Positions 49,644 through 58,217 of a DNA stretch of 58,765 nucleotides are shown here, piece by piece. Below the pieces are notes generated by a model. That model did no database searches. It saw nothing but the letters and a program-made list of their open reading frames with translations, and was not told where the DNA came from. The stretch covers positions 1 through 58,765 of the forward strand of contig JAFGKK010000129.1 in the NCBI GenBank assembly GCA_016928575.1, in the 5' to 3' direction. The position numbers were made by a program, and so were the translations under genes. The stretch comes from Anaerolineales bacterium (GTDB lineage: Bacteria; Chloroflexota; Anaerolineae; Anaerolineales; RBG-16-64-43). How positions within the stretch are numbered: position 1 is the first letter of the stretch; the number at the start of each line of letters is the position of its first letter.

Positions 49644-50588
49644 ATGGAATATCGAGATTACTACCAAACCCTCGGCGTCCCGCGGAACGCCGGCGAAGAA
49701 GAAATTAAGAAAGCGTACCGCCGGTTGGCGATGAAGCACCACCCGGACCGAAACCGCGGGAACAAGCAGGCCGAGGAAAAATTCAAAGAGATCAACGAGG
49801 CCTACGAGGTCCTCGGCGATCCGCAAAAGCGCGCCCGCTACGACAAGCTGGGGAGCGCCTACCAGAACTGGCAGAACTCCGGCACGCCGGGCGGATTCGA
49901 CTGGTCGCAATGGATGGGAGGCATGCCGGGGGGCGGCGCCCGGGTCGAGTACGGGGATCTTTCCGACCTGTTTTCGGATTTTTTCCAATCCATTTTTGGA
50001 GACATCCCCATCCACCGGGCCGAGGCCTATACCCGCACCGGGAGGGTGCGGACGGGAGGAGCCCGCGCGCCGCGGGGCGAGCTTCCCCCGGTGGATGTGA
50101 CAATCACCTTGGAGGAAGCTTTCCGCGGGACCACCCGGATCGTCCAAAAGGGCAATCGGCGGCTGGAAGTGAAGATTCCCCCGGGGTCCCGCACCGGGAC
50201 CCGCATCCGATTGGCGGGGGAAGGCGAATCCGCTCTTGGCGGAAGGGGGGGCGATCTTTACCTGGTAATCCAGGTGGCCGACGATCCTCATTGGGAGCGG
50301 CACGGAGACGATCTGCACACCGAGGTGCCGGTCGACCTCTACACGCTTCTGCTCGGCGGCGAAGCGCGGATCGCCACGCTCGATTCGAAATCCGTCATGC
50401 TGACCGTACCGGCTGAGACCCGCGCCGGACAATCCTTCCGCTTGGCGGGATTGGGGATGCCCGCCCTCGGCGATTCTTCCCGCCGGGGCAATCTGATCGT
50501 GAAAGTCCAGCCGGACCTGCCCTCGCGCCTGAGCGACGAAGAGAAGGGATTGATCCGGGAGCTCGCCCGGCTGCGCAAACGGCGCTGA
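49644..50588 (+). CDS. DnaJ-family co-chaperone without zinc finger (CbpA type)
   Basis: 314 aa. J domain 1-66 with HPD at 33-35 ([12 protein letters not shown]) that stimulates DnaK. A Gly/Phe-poor linker with [13 protein letters not shown] follows, then two C-terminal beta domains (about 145-310; [48 protein letters not shown]). The four CxxCxGxG repeats of DnaJ are absent. It would deliver unfolded proteins to DnaK; no DnaK gene is in the window. Confidence 0.95.
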   Translation: MEYRDYYQTLGVPRNAGEEEIKKAYRRLAMKHHPDRNRGNKQAEEKFKEINEAYEVLGDPQKRARYDKLGSAYQNWQNSGTPGGFDWSQWMGGMPGGGARVEYGDLSDLFSDFFQSIFGDIPIHRAEAYTRTGRVRTGGARAPRGELPPVDVTITLEEAFRGTTRIVQKGNRRLEVKIPPGSRTGTRIRLAGEGESALGGRGGDLYLVIQVADDPHWERHGDDLHTEVPVDLYTLLLGGEARIATLDSKSVMLTVPAETRAGQSFRLAGLGMPALGDSSRRGNLIVKVQPDLPSRLSDEEKGLIRELARLRKRR

Positions 50589-50804
50589 CCGGCCGGCTTC
50601 CCGGCGGGATGCCCCCGTCCTCTGCCGCGGCCCGCGAGGTTCTGAAACGGTTTGGCAAAGGATCGGCGGAGGAGTGCGGCAAAGAGCGAGGCGGAAGGAA
50701 GCCTGTGGCCGTTGGGATGGGAAAGGGGGTTCTTATCGGCGCCGCGGGCTGTTACAATCCCCCAAATTGCGTTAAAGGACGGAGGCCACTGCTCCGACAG
50801 CGGC
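50589..50804. other. intergenic, nothing recognised
   Basis: About 215 bp between the DnaJ-like gene and repeat copy 2. No terminator with a clear T-tract, and no gene. Confidence 0.3.
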
Positions 50805-51024
50805 CGTCATGCCGGCGACCGCCCTCGGCGCGTTCTTCGCCGGGGGTGATTTTTGCCGGCATCGATTGAATGATCAAAAATCACTGGATCCCGGCTTCGA
50901 ACACCCCCGCTTGCCCGGCTTAGCCAACGCGGCCGCGAGGGCGGGCGCCGGGATGACAAATAAATCCAAGAACGCTGGCAACTCTTTTTGAGTTGTTTGC
51001 ACGGAAATAGACAGCCTGAGCAGG
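50805..51024 (+). repeat. dispersed repeat family A, copy 2
   Basis: Begins CGTCATGCCGGCG and closes with GCGCCGGGATGAC (50947-50957), near-perfect inverted ends; the core has GCCGGGGGTGA and CTGGATCCCGGCTTCGAAC. The tail (AGACAGCCTGAGCAGG) runs to within about 6 nt of the L,D-transpeptidase ATG, so the repeat makes up that gene's upstream region. Confidence 0.75.
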
Positions 51025-51029
51025 TACGA

Positions 51030-52229
51030 ATGGAGTTGTTTAATCCAGGACAGATTATGTTGGCATCGCATTCTTTCGGAAAAACCGCTTGGTTGTTGAT
51101 TCCGGCGATCGCAACGACCGTTGTCACCGGATTGGCCCCTCCCATGCCTTCCTCAGGAACCGTGGAAGAGGGGGAGATCTGCACCTTTGATATGCAGATG
51201 GAACGGCCGGATCTCTGCCCGGCGGACGGTCCGAGCGCCCAGCGCGCGGAATACTGGCGGATGGGCTTGCTTCCCCGCCGCGGTGCGCCCGCCCTGCCGC
51301 TCGACCCCGCCCTGGCCGAGTTAGACCGCGGATACGGCCGCGCCGGAGGGGACGTGCAACTGGGGTTTTATCTGAGCGTGGAAGACGCCGTCGCCAGCAA
51401 CCCGCATCATTGGGTGTACAAAGGGCTGGTGTACGTTTCGATCGTCCAAACGATCCAGCGGGACGAGGGCACCTTCTACCGCACCGGCGACGGATTCATC
51501 GTCCGCGGGGACGAGGTAACGCCGGTTTACATTGCCGGCCAATTCAACGGGGTTACGCTGGCCGAGAATCCCGTCCGTCCGTTCGGTTGGGTGATCCCCT
51601 ACGAGGGCGTCTATCCTTCGCGGACGCCCGGCGGGCCGGCCGATCCGACGGCGGACCATTACCCGCGCTATTCTCTGGTGGAGGTTTTCGAAACCCGGAC
51701 AGTGGAAACCGGCGACTGGTATCTGGTCGGAATCAACCAATGGATCCAGCAGAAAAAAGTGGGATTGGTTTTTCCGGACGTCGTCCGCCCGGCGGAGATC
51801 CCCGCCGGCGTGAAATGGATCGGCGTCAATCTGTTTGAGCAGTCGCTCACGGCCTACGAGGGCGAGCGGATGGTGTTTGCGACGTTGGTCGCGAGCGGTG
51901 TCCCGCCGTTCTGGACCCGGCCGGGGGTCTTCCAGGTCAAGAAGAAATACGAAATGCAGTCGATGAGCGGATCGTTCGAGCCGGACAAATCGGATTACTA
52001 CTACCTGGGCGATGTTCCCTGGGTGATGTATTTCGACCACGAACGCGCGATCCACGGAGAGTATTGGCACAACAACCTCGGCGGGCGCCGTTCGCACGGC
52101 TGCGTGAACGTCGCGGTGGGCGACGGGCACTGGCTCTTCGATTGGGCGCCGGACGGCACCTCGGTGTATGTGTACGATCCCTCCGGGAAAACCCCCACCG
52201 ACGACGAATCCTACAAGTACGATAAATAG
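51030..52229 (+). CDS. L,D-transpeptidase (YkuD domain)
   Basis: 399 aa. A hydrophobic N-terminal segment (about 19-36) suggests export. The YkuD domain (about 262-385) carries His342 (IHGEYWHNN) and the catalytic SHGCVN (His356, Cys358), which would cross-link peptidoglycan through meso-diaminopimelate. The about 190 residues before it (NPHHWVYKGLVYVSIVQTIQ; FYRTGDGFIVRGDE) may be a wall-binding or fold-partner domain. The ATG at 51030 has a weak AGCAGG upstream; an inner ATG at 51057 is possible. The start lies just after repeat copy 2. Confidence 0.9.
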   Translation: MELFNPGQIMLASHSFGKTAWLLIPAIATTVVTGLAPPMPSSGTVEEGEICTFDMQMERPDLCPADGPSAQRAEYWRMGLLPRRGAPALPLDPALAELDRGYGRAGGDVQLGFYLSVEDAVASNPHHWVYKGLVYVSIVQTIQRDEGTFYRTGDGFIVRGDEVTPVYIAGQFNGVTLAENPVRPFGWVIPYEGVYPSRTPGGPADPTADHYPRYSLVEVFETRTVETGDWYLVGINQWIQQKKVGLVFPDVVRPAEIPAGVKWIGVNLFEQSLTAYEGERMVFATLVASGVPPFWTRPGVFQVKKKYEMQSMSGSFEPDKSDYYYLGDVPWVMYFDHERAIHGEYWHNNLGGRRSHGCVNVAVGDGHWLFDWAPDGTSVYVYDPSGKTPTDDESYKYDK

Positions 52230-52522
52230 GCGGCGGTTTTCCGGTGGACGGTTCGGCAAAACGAGTCGGCCCGGAATTCTCAATCCGCCTCGGCCGCAGA
52301 AAAACGCCGCGGCCGCCCTCCCCTTTTCTCGGGATCGGGAGGGCGCTTAAGTGCCGCCCCGCCCCCGCCGCGCGATATCCAGGAGTGCAGCGCAAGACAC
52401 AACCCAGACTGCCCCGCGCAGTGGGCGCAAGCCGCGGGAGGCTCATCATTCCGCGGACGCAGAAAAAAACGCCCCTCTCGAAAAAGACCACATGCGGGCG
52501 CTGAGCTCCGGCGGATCGGGAT
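52230..52522. other. spacer with a stem-loop
   Basis: CGCCCTCCC and GGGAGGGCG (about 52315-52348) can form a strong stem near the end of the L,D-transpeptidase transcript; the T-tract after it is weak. No gene is seen. Confidence 0.4.
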
Positions 52523-52551
52523 TTGCCGGAATTCCGCCGCCATGATATATT
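52523..52551 (+). promoter_or_regulatory. ssb promoter
   Basis: TTGCCG (52523-52528), 17 bp, TATATT (52546-52551), about 48 bp before ssb. Confidence 0.65.
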
Positions 52552-52599
52552 CCGCCTCACCAAATCCGGGCCAAGGCCCGAAAACCCAAAGGGGGATCT

Positions 52600-52980
52600 A
52601 TGCCAGCACTAAACCGTATTCAATTGATTGGACGTCTGGGGAAGGATCCGGAATCAAAGCTTTTGCCTTCCGGCAGGAAGGTGTGTTCCTTTTCCCTGGC
52701 GGTGGACCGCCGGTGGAAGGGCGCGAACGGCGAAGCCAAGGAAGCCACCGATTGGTTCAACGTGGAATCCTGGGGCCGATTGGGCGAGGTCTGCCAGCAG
52801 TACCTTGGCAAGGGACGCCTGGTCTACGTCGAGGGGCGGGTGCAGACCGACCGCTGGCAGGATGAAAAGGGGGATCCGCGTTCGCGCACTAAGGTGGTCG
52901 GGGCGGTGATGCAGATCCTCGACCGCAAGCCGGAGGAGCCTGAAGTGGCCGCGGCTCCCGAGGAAGAAGCCGAGGCTTAA
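52600..52980 (+). CDS. ssb: single-stranded DNA-binding protein
   Basis: 126 aa with one OB fold (about 1-108): LNRIQLIGRLGKDPESKLL, KVCSFSLAVDRRWK, DWFNVESWGRLGEVCQQYL and GRLVYVEGRVQTDRWQD. It coats single-stranded DNA as an oligomer. The acidic tail ends PEEEAEA and lacks the usual D-D-x-I-P-F tip that recruits partner proteins. GGGGGA lies about 5 nt before the ATG. A strong terminator follows. Confidence 0.95.
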   Translation: MPALNRIQLIGRLGKDPESKLLPSGRKVCSFSLAVDRRWKGANGEAKEATDWFNVESWGRLGEVCQQYLGKGRLVYVEGRVQTDRWQDEKGDPRSRTKVVGAVMQILDRKPEEPEVAAAPEEEAEA

Positions 52981-52981
52981 G

Positions 52982-53015
52982 AAAAAAACGCCTCTCCGTT
53001 CGGAGAGGCGTTTTT
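52982..53015. terminator. bidirectional terminator between ssb and rpsO
   Basis: CGCCTCTCCG pairs with CGGAGAGGCG (52989-53010, loop TT), with AAAAAAA before and TTTTT after, so it can stop both convergent genes. Confidence 0.95.
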
Positions 53016-53028
53016 CATCCGGGCCGGC

Positions 53029-53304
53029 TTATTTCGCCACGCGAAGCTTGAGCTTTTCGGCCACCTCGCGGTACTTGTCGGGGTTGGTTTTTCCAAGGTA
53101 CGCCAGATGGCGCCGCCGCTGTCCGACCAGCCGGAGCAGCCCGCGCCGCGAGGATTCGTCGTGGGTATTCTTTTTAAGGTGTTCGGTGAGCTGGTTGATG
53201 CGCGCCGTCAGCAGTGCAACCTGCACCTCGGGTGAGCCGGTGTCCCCGCTCTTGCGTTGGAACTGGCTCATGACCTTTTGTTTCTCTTGCGTTGGGAGTG
53301 GCAT
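53029..53304 (-). CDS. rpsO: 30S ribosomal protein S15
   Basis: 91 aa, normal. It binds 16S rRNA at helices 20-22. Blocks are [18 protein letters not shown] (15-32), [20 protein letters not shown] and [20 protein letters not shown]. The ATG has GGAAGCAGA upstream. A leader of about 70 nt with G-C-rich inverted segments could support S15 autoregulation; not shown. pnp, the common neighbour, is absent. Confidence 0.98.
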   Translation of the reverse strand: MPLPTQEKQKVMSQFQRKSGDTGSPEVQVALLTARINQLTEHLKKNTHDESSRRGLLRLVGQRRRHLAYLGKTNPDKYREVAEKLKLRVAK

Positions 53305-53382
53305 GACTTCTGCTTCCTTTTCTTCCTGCAGGTCGCCTTACCGGTAGCTGTGCGCCTCCGGAGGGTCTAGTCAGGTGGCGGG

Positions 53383-53391
53383 ATTATACCA
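53383..53391 (-). promoter_or_regulatory. rpsO promoter, extended -10
   Basis: On the minus strand TGGTATAAT (TATAAT at 53383-53388), an extended -10 with no good -35. The leader to the ATG is about 75 nt. Confidence 0.55.
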
Positions 53392-53592
53392 AACCGCGGA
53401 AGGGTCAGGCGGATTCGTCCCCGCGTTCAAGGTTCCCCGGATTCCCGTTTGGAACGGCGCCAGGGTGCTGAAAATGGCGTAAACGGGCGCCTTTCCGAGC
53501 GGCCGCATGTGTGGGGGCGCTCCGGGCTGCTTCTTTCTACGTTAATTCATCTTTCATGCAAACCGGGAAGGTGCGCCCTCTGCGGGGGCGGG

Positions 53593-53682
53593 TATAATCC
53601 GCGGGCGACGGGCCATCCTGGGGATGAACCGGCGATCCGGTGGATGAGAATCCGACGGCCCGATTGATTACTGGAGGTTGCC
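53593..53682 (+). ncRNA. folded leader of the M23 peptidase gene
   Basis: TATAAT at 53593-53598 begins a leader that can close on itself: CGGGCC and GGCCCG pair around three hairpins, CATCC/GGATG, ACCGG/CCGGT (loop CGAT) and GGAT/ATCC (loop GAGA, a GNRA tetraloop). GGAGG (53673-53677) lies just after it. It matches no riboswitch class I know, including ydaO-type c-di-AMP elements. A regulatory RNA is possible; the fold is drawn by eye. Confidence 0.45.
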
Positions 53683-53684
53683 CG

Positions 53685-54452
53685 TTGGCATATGATCCGC
53701 GGAAGCTGGTGGCGCGCAGGAGGAATCCGACGGAATCAACTTGGGGAGCGATTCTGCTCCTGATCCTGGCCGGGGCGCTGGCGGGGGGATATTTCCTATA
53801 CCGGTGGTGGCGGGGGGACGGCCGGCGCACCGCGATGGTGTGGGAATATCTGAGGGATCCGGCCGCGCATGCGGATTGGGCGGCCCAAGCCAATGCGCGC
53901 TGCCCCGGGGCGCCGTTCGCCTTTCCAACCAGCGGATACATCGGATACCTCTACGGCGATTCGTTTCAGCCTCTGCACAAACATACCGGGATCGACGTAT
54001 TCGGGAACCGGCCGATCGGAGAGACGCCGGTGTACGCCGCCTACGACGGCTTTCTGACGCGCCTCCCGGAATGGAAAAGCGCGGTGATCATCCGCGTTGC
54101 GGACGATCCGCTTTCGCCGGGGAGGGAGATCTGGCTGTACTACGCGCACATGGCCGATGCGCAAGGCAACTCCTTCATCGCCGAGGAGTTTCCGCCCGGG
54201 ACGGCGGAAAGGCCGGTGAAAACGGGGGAGTTGCTCGGATACCAGGGCAATTACTCGGGCGATCCGGAACATCCCACCGGGTTGCATCTGCATTTTTCAA
54301 TTGTTCTCGGCGATGGAAACGGGGGCTTCCGCAATGAGACCCGCTTCGAGAATACGCTTGATCCCTCGCCGTATTTCGGCATGGCGCTCGATGCACACAG
54401 CGGCGCATACGGCCTGCCGCAGTGTATAATCGCTGGCAATAGCGAACCCTAG
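53685..54452 (+). CDS. M23-family metallopeptidase, membrane-anchored
   Basis: 255 aa from TTG (MAYDPRKLVARRR), chosen because GGAGG is 7 nt upstream; an earlier GTG lies inside the folded leader. One helix (about 21-40), then the M23 domain: KHTGIDVFG (H-x3-D zinc ligands), YYAHMADAQGN and GLHLHFS (H-x-H). Cuts peptidoglycan cross-links or related peptides outside the membrane. The next gene, a SUMF1 lipoprotein, starts about 100 bp further. Confidence 0.9.
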   Translation: MAYDPRKLVARRRNPTESTWGAILLLILAGALAGGYFLYRWWRGDGRRTAMVWEYLRDPAAHADWAAQANARCPGAPFAFPTSGYIGYLYGDSFQPLHKHTGIDVFGNRPIGETPVYAAYDGFLTRLPEWKSAVIIRVADDPLSPGREIWLYYAHMADAQGNSFIAEEFPPGTAERPVKTGELLGYQGNYSGDPEHPTGLHLHFSIVLGDGNGGFRNETRFENTLDPSPYFGMALDAHSGAYGLPQCIIAGNSEP

Positions 54453-54550
54453 CGGCAATGGGTTTTTCCACCGGAACCCCCGCAACCGAATTTTCCGGCG
54501 GGGTCACGGGCGTTTCGAACTCAGCGGCTTGCCCACCTATCGGAGGATGT

Positions 54551-55660
54551 ATGAAAAGAGGGAAACGGATTTTTGCTTTGTTGGCCTTGTGCCTGTTGTC
54601 GGCGTGTTCGGGACAGAATACCGCAGCGCCCACCCCATCCCCTGAACCGACGGCGACCCCCCAACCGACCCCGACCGCCACCCCGATGCCGGGGCTGACG
54701 GCCGAACCGGAACTGATCACGATCGTAGCCCCCGGCCAAACGGCGACCTTCCTGATGGGGTCGACCGACGAGGAAATTGAAGCGACCTCCGGCCTTCGCA
54801 CGAATTCGGATTATTACACCGACGACGAACAGCCCGCCCACAACGTGACCTTGACCGTGCCGTATGCGATCGGCAAATACGAGGTTACGAACTATCAATA
54901 CTGCGATGCGATGAACTGGGCGATCGAAAACGGATTGGCGAAGATCGACGGCGACCGGCTGGTCGATTCGAGCGGGGTCTTTCTTTTCCTCAATCTGGAT
55001 GCACACTACGGCGGATACCGGTCCCAATTGGGGATCCGGGTGGAGGGAACCCGCCTGGAACCGGTTGAAAAATACCGCGACCATCCGGTGAACGCCGTGA
55101 CGTGGTACGGAGCGGCGGCGTACGCGAATTTCCTCAGCCGCAAGAACGGATTGACCCCGGCGTACGACGAGGCGACCTGGGAGTGGAGGGTCGGCGCGGA
55201 TGGATACCGGCTTCCGACCGAGGCCGAATGGGAATACGCCGCGCGCGGGAACGAACGCTACGTCTACGCCTGGGGCGATACGATGAGCGACCAATGCAAC
55301 CGCTACGGAGACACAGTTCCGGTGGGATATTTCGACGGGACGGAGAAGCGCGGCAAGCCGACCAAGGACAACTCCTCGCCCCTCGGCGCCTACGACATGA
55401 CCGGCAACGTCTGGGAATGGGTTTGGGATTGGTACGGGCGAAGCTATTACGCGGTCTCGCCGGCCGAGGATCCGCTCGGCCCGGAGCAGGGAGACGACCG
55501 GCCGCCGTACGAAGATGACAAACCCACCAGGGTCTGGCGCGGCGGCGGGCTGCTGGCCGCGGACGATTTCGGATATTTGCGGATCGCCAAGCGGTTCAGC
55601 GCCGGGCCCGATAAATTCTATATCGAAACGGGATTCCGCATCGCGCGCACGTTGGGGTAA
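54551..55660 (+). CDS. SUMF1/formylglycine-generating-enzyme-domain lipoprotein
   Basis: 369 aa from MKRGKRIFALL, with GGAGGATG just upstream. The signal peptide ends at the lipobox LLSAC (about 18-22), then a Pro/Thr linker. The SUMF1 fold (about 55-365) has TFLMGSTDEE, GKYEVTNYQYC, RDHPVNAVTWYGAAAYANFL, GYRLPTEAEWEYAARG and GAYDMTGNVWEWVWDWYG. The end, RGGGLLAADDFG, has no Cys where FGE keeps its catalytic pair, so it is unlikely to make formylglycine. Role unknown, perhaps binding. Confidence 0.9.
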   Translation: MKRGKRIFALLALCLLSACSGQNTAAPTPSPEPTATPQPTPTATPMPGLTAEPELITIVAPGQTATFLMGSTDEEIEATSGLRTNSDYYTDDEQPAHNVTLTVPYAIGKYEVTNYQYCDAMNWAIENGLAKIDGDRLVDSSGVFLFLNLDAHYGGYRSQLGIRVEGTRLEPVEKYRDHPVNAVTWYGAAAYANFLSRKNGLTPAYDEATWEWRVGADGYRLPTEAEWEYAARGNERYVYAWGDTMSDQCNRYGDTVPVGYFDGTEKRGKPTKDNSSPLGAYDMTGNVWEWVWDWYGRSYYAVSPAEDPLGPEQGDDRPPYEDDKPTRVWRGGGLLAADDFGYLRIAKRFSAGPDKFYIETGFRIARTLG

Positions 55661-55985
55661 ATCTGCGGGCGACGCGGGCGATCCCTGCATCGGTCCTTTG
55701 GCTTTCCGTTTCGGGCACGGAAGCGGGCCGTCCGGCGCCTTAGCTTAAGACGATGATCCTTTGCTTGCCTCCGGTGACACAATCGCCGGAGGCGGTTTTT
55801 CGATACGGATTGCCGGATATATTTCGACTGAGGATGCCTTCTGCGGAACCGACCTGCAATGATTCCAAAAATTGGAGGACGGCCGAAGCAAGACCGGGCG
55901 GGATTTTTCCCCAACCGGAATATCCTCCGGGCGAGACGAAGGGACGGCATGAATATTGATCCTTTGTTACTACTCGGCTGGCGAT
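55661..55985. other. intergenic, nothing recognised
   Basis: About 325 bp between the SUMF1 gene and repeat copy 3. No gene or terminator identified. Confidence 0.3.
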
Positions 55986-56223
55986 CGTCATGCCGGCGTC
56001 CGCCCCCGGGGTGTTCTTTGCTGGGGGTGAAATTGGCCGGCATCCAGTAAATCTTCAATAAATACTGGACCCCGGCTTCGAACCCCGCTCCCTCGCTTCC
56101 CTCGCTTCGCGAGGGCGGGCGCGAGGGTAGGCGCGAGGGAGCCACGTCGGAATGACGGACAAAACCTAAAACACCAGTGATGTTATGCTGAGATTATTCT
56201 GTCGAAAAAAGCCGCCTGAGCAG
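55986..56223 (+). repeat. dispersed repeat family A, copy 3
   Basis: CGTCATGCCGGCG at the left; GTCGGAATGACGGACAAAACC and GATTATTCTGTCGA follow at the right exactly as in copy 1, then GCCGCCTGAGCAG. The middle has an extra reiteration of CTCGCTTC and GCGAGGG. The tail overlaps the start of the lipoprotein gene at 56185. Confidence 0.75.
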
Positions 56224-56658
56224 TTGCGGTTCTTTTTCCTTTTTCTGCTTCTGGCCTCCTGCGCGGCGGAGGAAACCGGGAACGGTCCTCTGCAATCAAC
56301 CGATGTCCGTACCGCGGTGCAATCGGACGGCGGATACCGAGCGACTCCCGAAGCGGATCAGCCAGCGGCGGGAATCTGCGTTTCCTTTGAAGATGCGATG
56401 GTCCGGATCGAGATCCGGGATTGGCCGGGGAACGTCCCGGATCCACGCTGCATCAAAGTCCGCGGAGAGCAGAACCTGATCCTCGCCAACCGGGCGCCGG
56501 AGGCGATCACGTTCACCCTCGGGCGATACCAGGCGGCGATCGCGCCGGGGGAGTCGTACGCGGTCGCGCAGCCGTTCGGCGAATATCTTCTGCCGGGGGT
56601 CCATTCGCTGAACATTGATCCGTTCGGCGGGCCGGAGATTTATTTCGCAGCAACTTAA
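56185..56658 (+). CDS. small lipoprotein starting inside repeat copy 3
   Basis: 157 aa. A basic start (MLRLFCRKKPPEQLR) and hydrophobic FFFLFLLLASC (lipobox LASC at about 23-26) give a signal peptide whose first about 13 codons are repeat sequence. The mature part has a beta-rich region (RGEQNLILANRAPEAITFTLGRY; IAPGESYAVAQPFGEYLLPG) like small immunoglobulin- or cupredoxin-like folds. No named family. Shine-Dalgarno is weak. Confidence 0.65.
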   Translation: MLRLFCRKKPPEQLRFFFLFLLLASCAAEETGNGPLQSTDVRTAVQSDGGYRATPEADQPAAGICVSFEDAMVRIEIRDWPGNVPDPRCIKVRGEQNLILANRAPEAITFTLGRYQAAIAPGESYAVAQPFGEYLLPGVHSLNIDPFGGPEIYFAAT

Positions 56659-57203
56659 CGAAATCGTCCTGCCCATCAGGCCGCATATCGTACCGGATAT
56701 ATCGCGGCCAGCCCCTTCAGCGACAGCTGAAACGGGCGAAGACCTCATCCTGGCTTACAGACGGGATCGCCCGGATAGAATCACTGGCGAGCGGTGCGTA
56801 TGTGATTCCGAAAGTCGTTATTCGGTGATAGCTCCCGTTTCCGATTCGAGTCCGCGTCGACGATGGTGAAGGTTCATCCGCGAGTCTCCCTGGCCCGTCG
56901 GGCGCATTGCCAAGCGCAATCTCCTCGGGATGATCAACGAAAAAAACCGTAAAAAGGAACCGGCGATCCGATTATTCCTGCTAAACTGAAAAACGAAGCC
57001 GTCGACACGGCGCGGGGACGGGATCCGTGCAATCGGAGCATGGTTCCGGCGATCGGCTGGCTGCTCGACCGTCCCGTTTCCGATCTGCAGGCATCCGGCC
57101 GTAATCCAAAATTGCCAGGCGGTAGGCCCGACCGGTCGGGCTGCGCGGTGACCAGGCCGGTACGCACGCTTCGCTGGCGGCCGTTCGAAATCCCGGAGGC
57201 AAG
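56659..57203. other. intergenic, nothing recognised
   Basis: About 545 bp. Frames exist but are short and without homology I can see. GGAGG near 57196 belongs to the next gene. Confidence 0.3.
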
Positions 57204-58160
57204 ATGTATTGTCCACGATGCGGTAAGGAGCTGCCTGATGTCGCTAAAGTGTGCGGATATTGCGGCCACCGCTTGCCGCAAATCGAACCTGGAGAAGCCG
57301 CCCCGCCGGCGGAGGCGCCGGCAGTACCAATTGCCCCGGCCGCCCGGCCGGCGAGACGCAACCCCTACGCGAAGGTGCCGCTGTGGGTTTGGGCTGGGGT
57401 AGGGATCCTCGCGGCGGCAGCGGCGATTTTTCTGATCGTGCGGCAAACCCTTCCGACGGTTGGATCGACGCGGATTTCCAAGGCGGACGGGATGGAGATG
57501 GTTTATGTGCCGGGGGGCGAGTTCACAATGGGCATGAAGGAGAATAAGGCGGCCAACCGGCCGGAGCACACCGTGGTCCTGGATTCCTATTGGATCGACC
57601 GCACCGAAGTCACCAACGCCATGTACGGCGTATGCGTGGAATCGGAATCGTGCGCGGCGCCGAAGGATTCCGCCGCCTTTGACGACCCGGGTTTGCAGGA
57701 CCATCCGGTGGTTTTCGTCGACCGACAGATGGCCGAGGAGTATTGCGCGTGGGCGGGCCGCCGTCTGCCGACGGAGGCCGAATGGGAAAAGGCGGCCCGG
57801 GGAACCGACGGCCGCCTCTATCCTTGGGGGAACGCCGCGCCCGACCGCGGGCTTCTGAATTTCGGGCGATATATCGGCGGCACAATCCGCGTCGGCAGTT
57901 ATCCGTCCGGCGCCAGCCCGTACGGAGCGCTCGACATGGCCGGCAACGTCTATGAATGGGTGGCAGATTGGTTCGGCGAAGATTACTACCGCACGGGTCC
58001 CAAAGAGAACCCGCCCGGGCCCGACTCCGGCACGCTGCGTCTGGTGCGCGGCGGTTCGTGGCTCTGCTCCGAGGAATGCGTGAATTCGGTCTTCCGCCAT
58101 CCCAACGACCCTGCCAACGCGGGCGACAACCTGGGCTTCCACTGCGCCCTTTCGGCATGA
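57204..58160 (+). CDS. zinc-ribbon and SUMF1-domain membrane protein
   Basis: 318 aa. An N-terminal zinc ribbon (YCPRCGKEL, CGYCGHRL), an Ala/Pro linker, one helix (about 58-78), then an extracytoplasmic SUMF1 domain: MEMVYVPGGEFTMG, DRTEVTNAMYG, GRRLPTEAEWEKAARG, GNAAPDRGLLNFG, GALDMAGNVYEWVADWFG and VRGGSWLCSEECVN. A Cys falls at the FGE catalytic position (GGSWLC aligned with human GGSYMC) with a second Cys four residues later, so formylglycine formation cannot be excluded. GGAGGCAAG lies directly before the ATG. Confidence 0.9.
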   Translation: MYCPRCGKELPDVAKVCGYCGHRLPQIEPGEAAPPAEAPAVPIAPAARPARRNPYAKVPLWVWAGVGILAAAAAIFLIVRQTLPTVGSTRISKADGMEMVYVPGGEFTMGMKENKAANRPEHTVVLDSYWIDRTEVTNAMYGVCVESESCAAPKDSAAFDDPGLQDHPVVFVDRQMAEEYCAWAGRRLPTEAEWEKAARGTDGRLYPWGNAAPDRGLLNFGRYIGGTIRVGSYPSGASPYGALDMAGNVYEWVADWFGEDYYRTGPKENPPGPDSGTLRLVRGGSWLCSEECVNSVFRHPNDPANAGDNLGFHCALSA

Positions 58161-58217
58161 TCGCAGAGCCGAGCGGTATCCAGAATCGGATTAATCAGCA
58201 AGCACCCGGAGGACGAC

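Noticed and set aside
53593-53687. ydaO-type c-di-AMP riboswitch before the M23 gene
   Set aside because: GGGGATGAA is loosely similar, but the conserved AGCTAACCTCG block and the overall length are missing.
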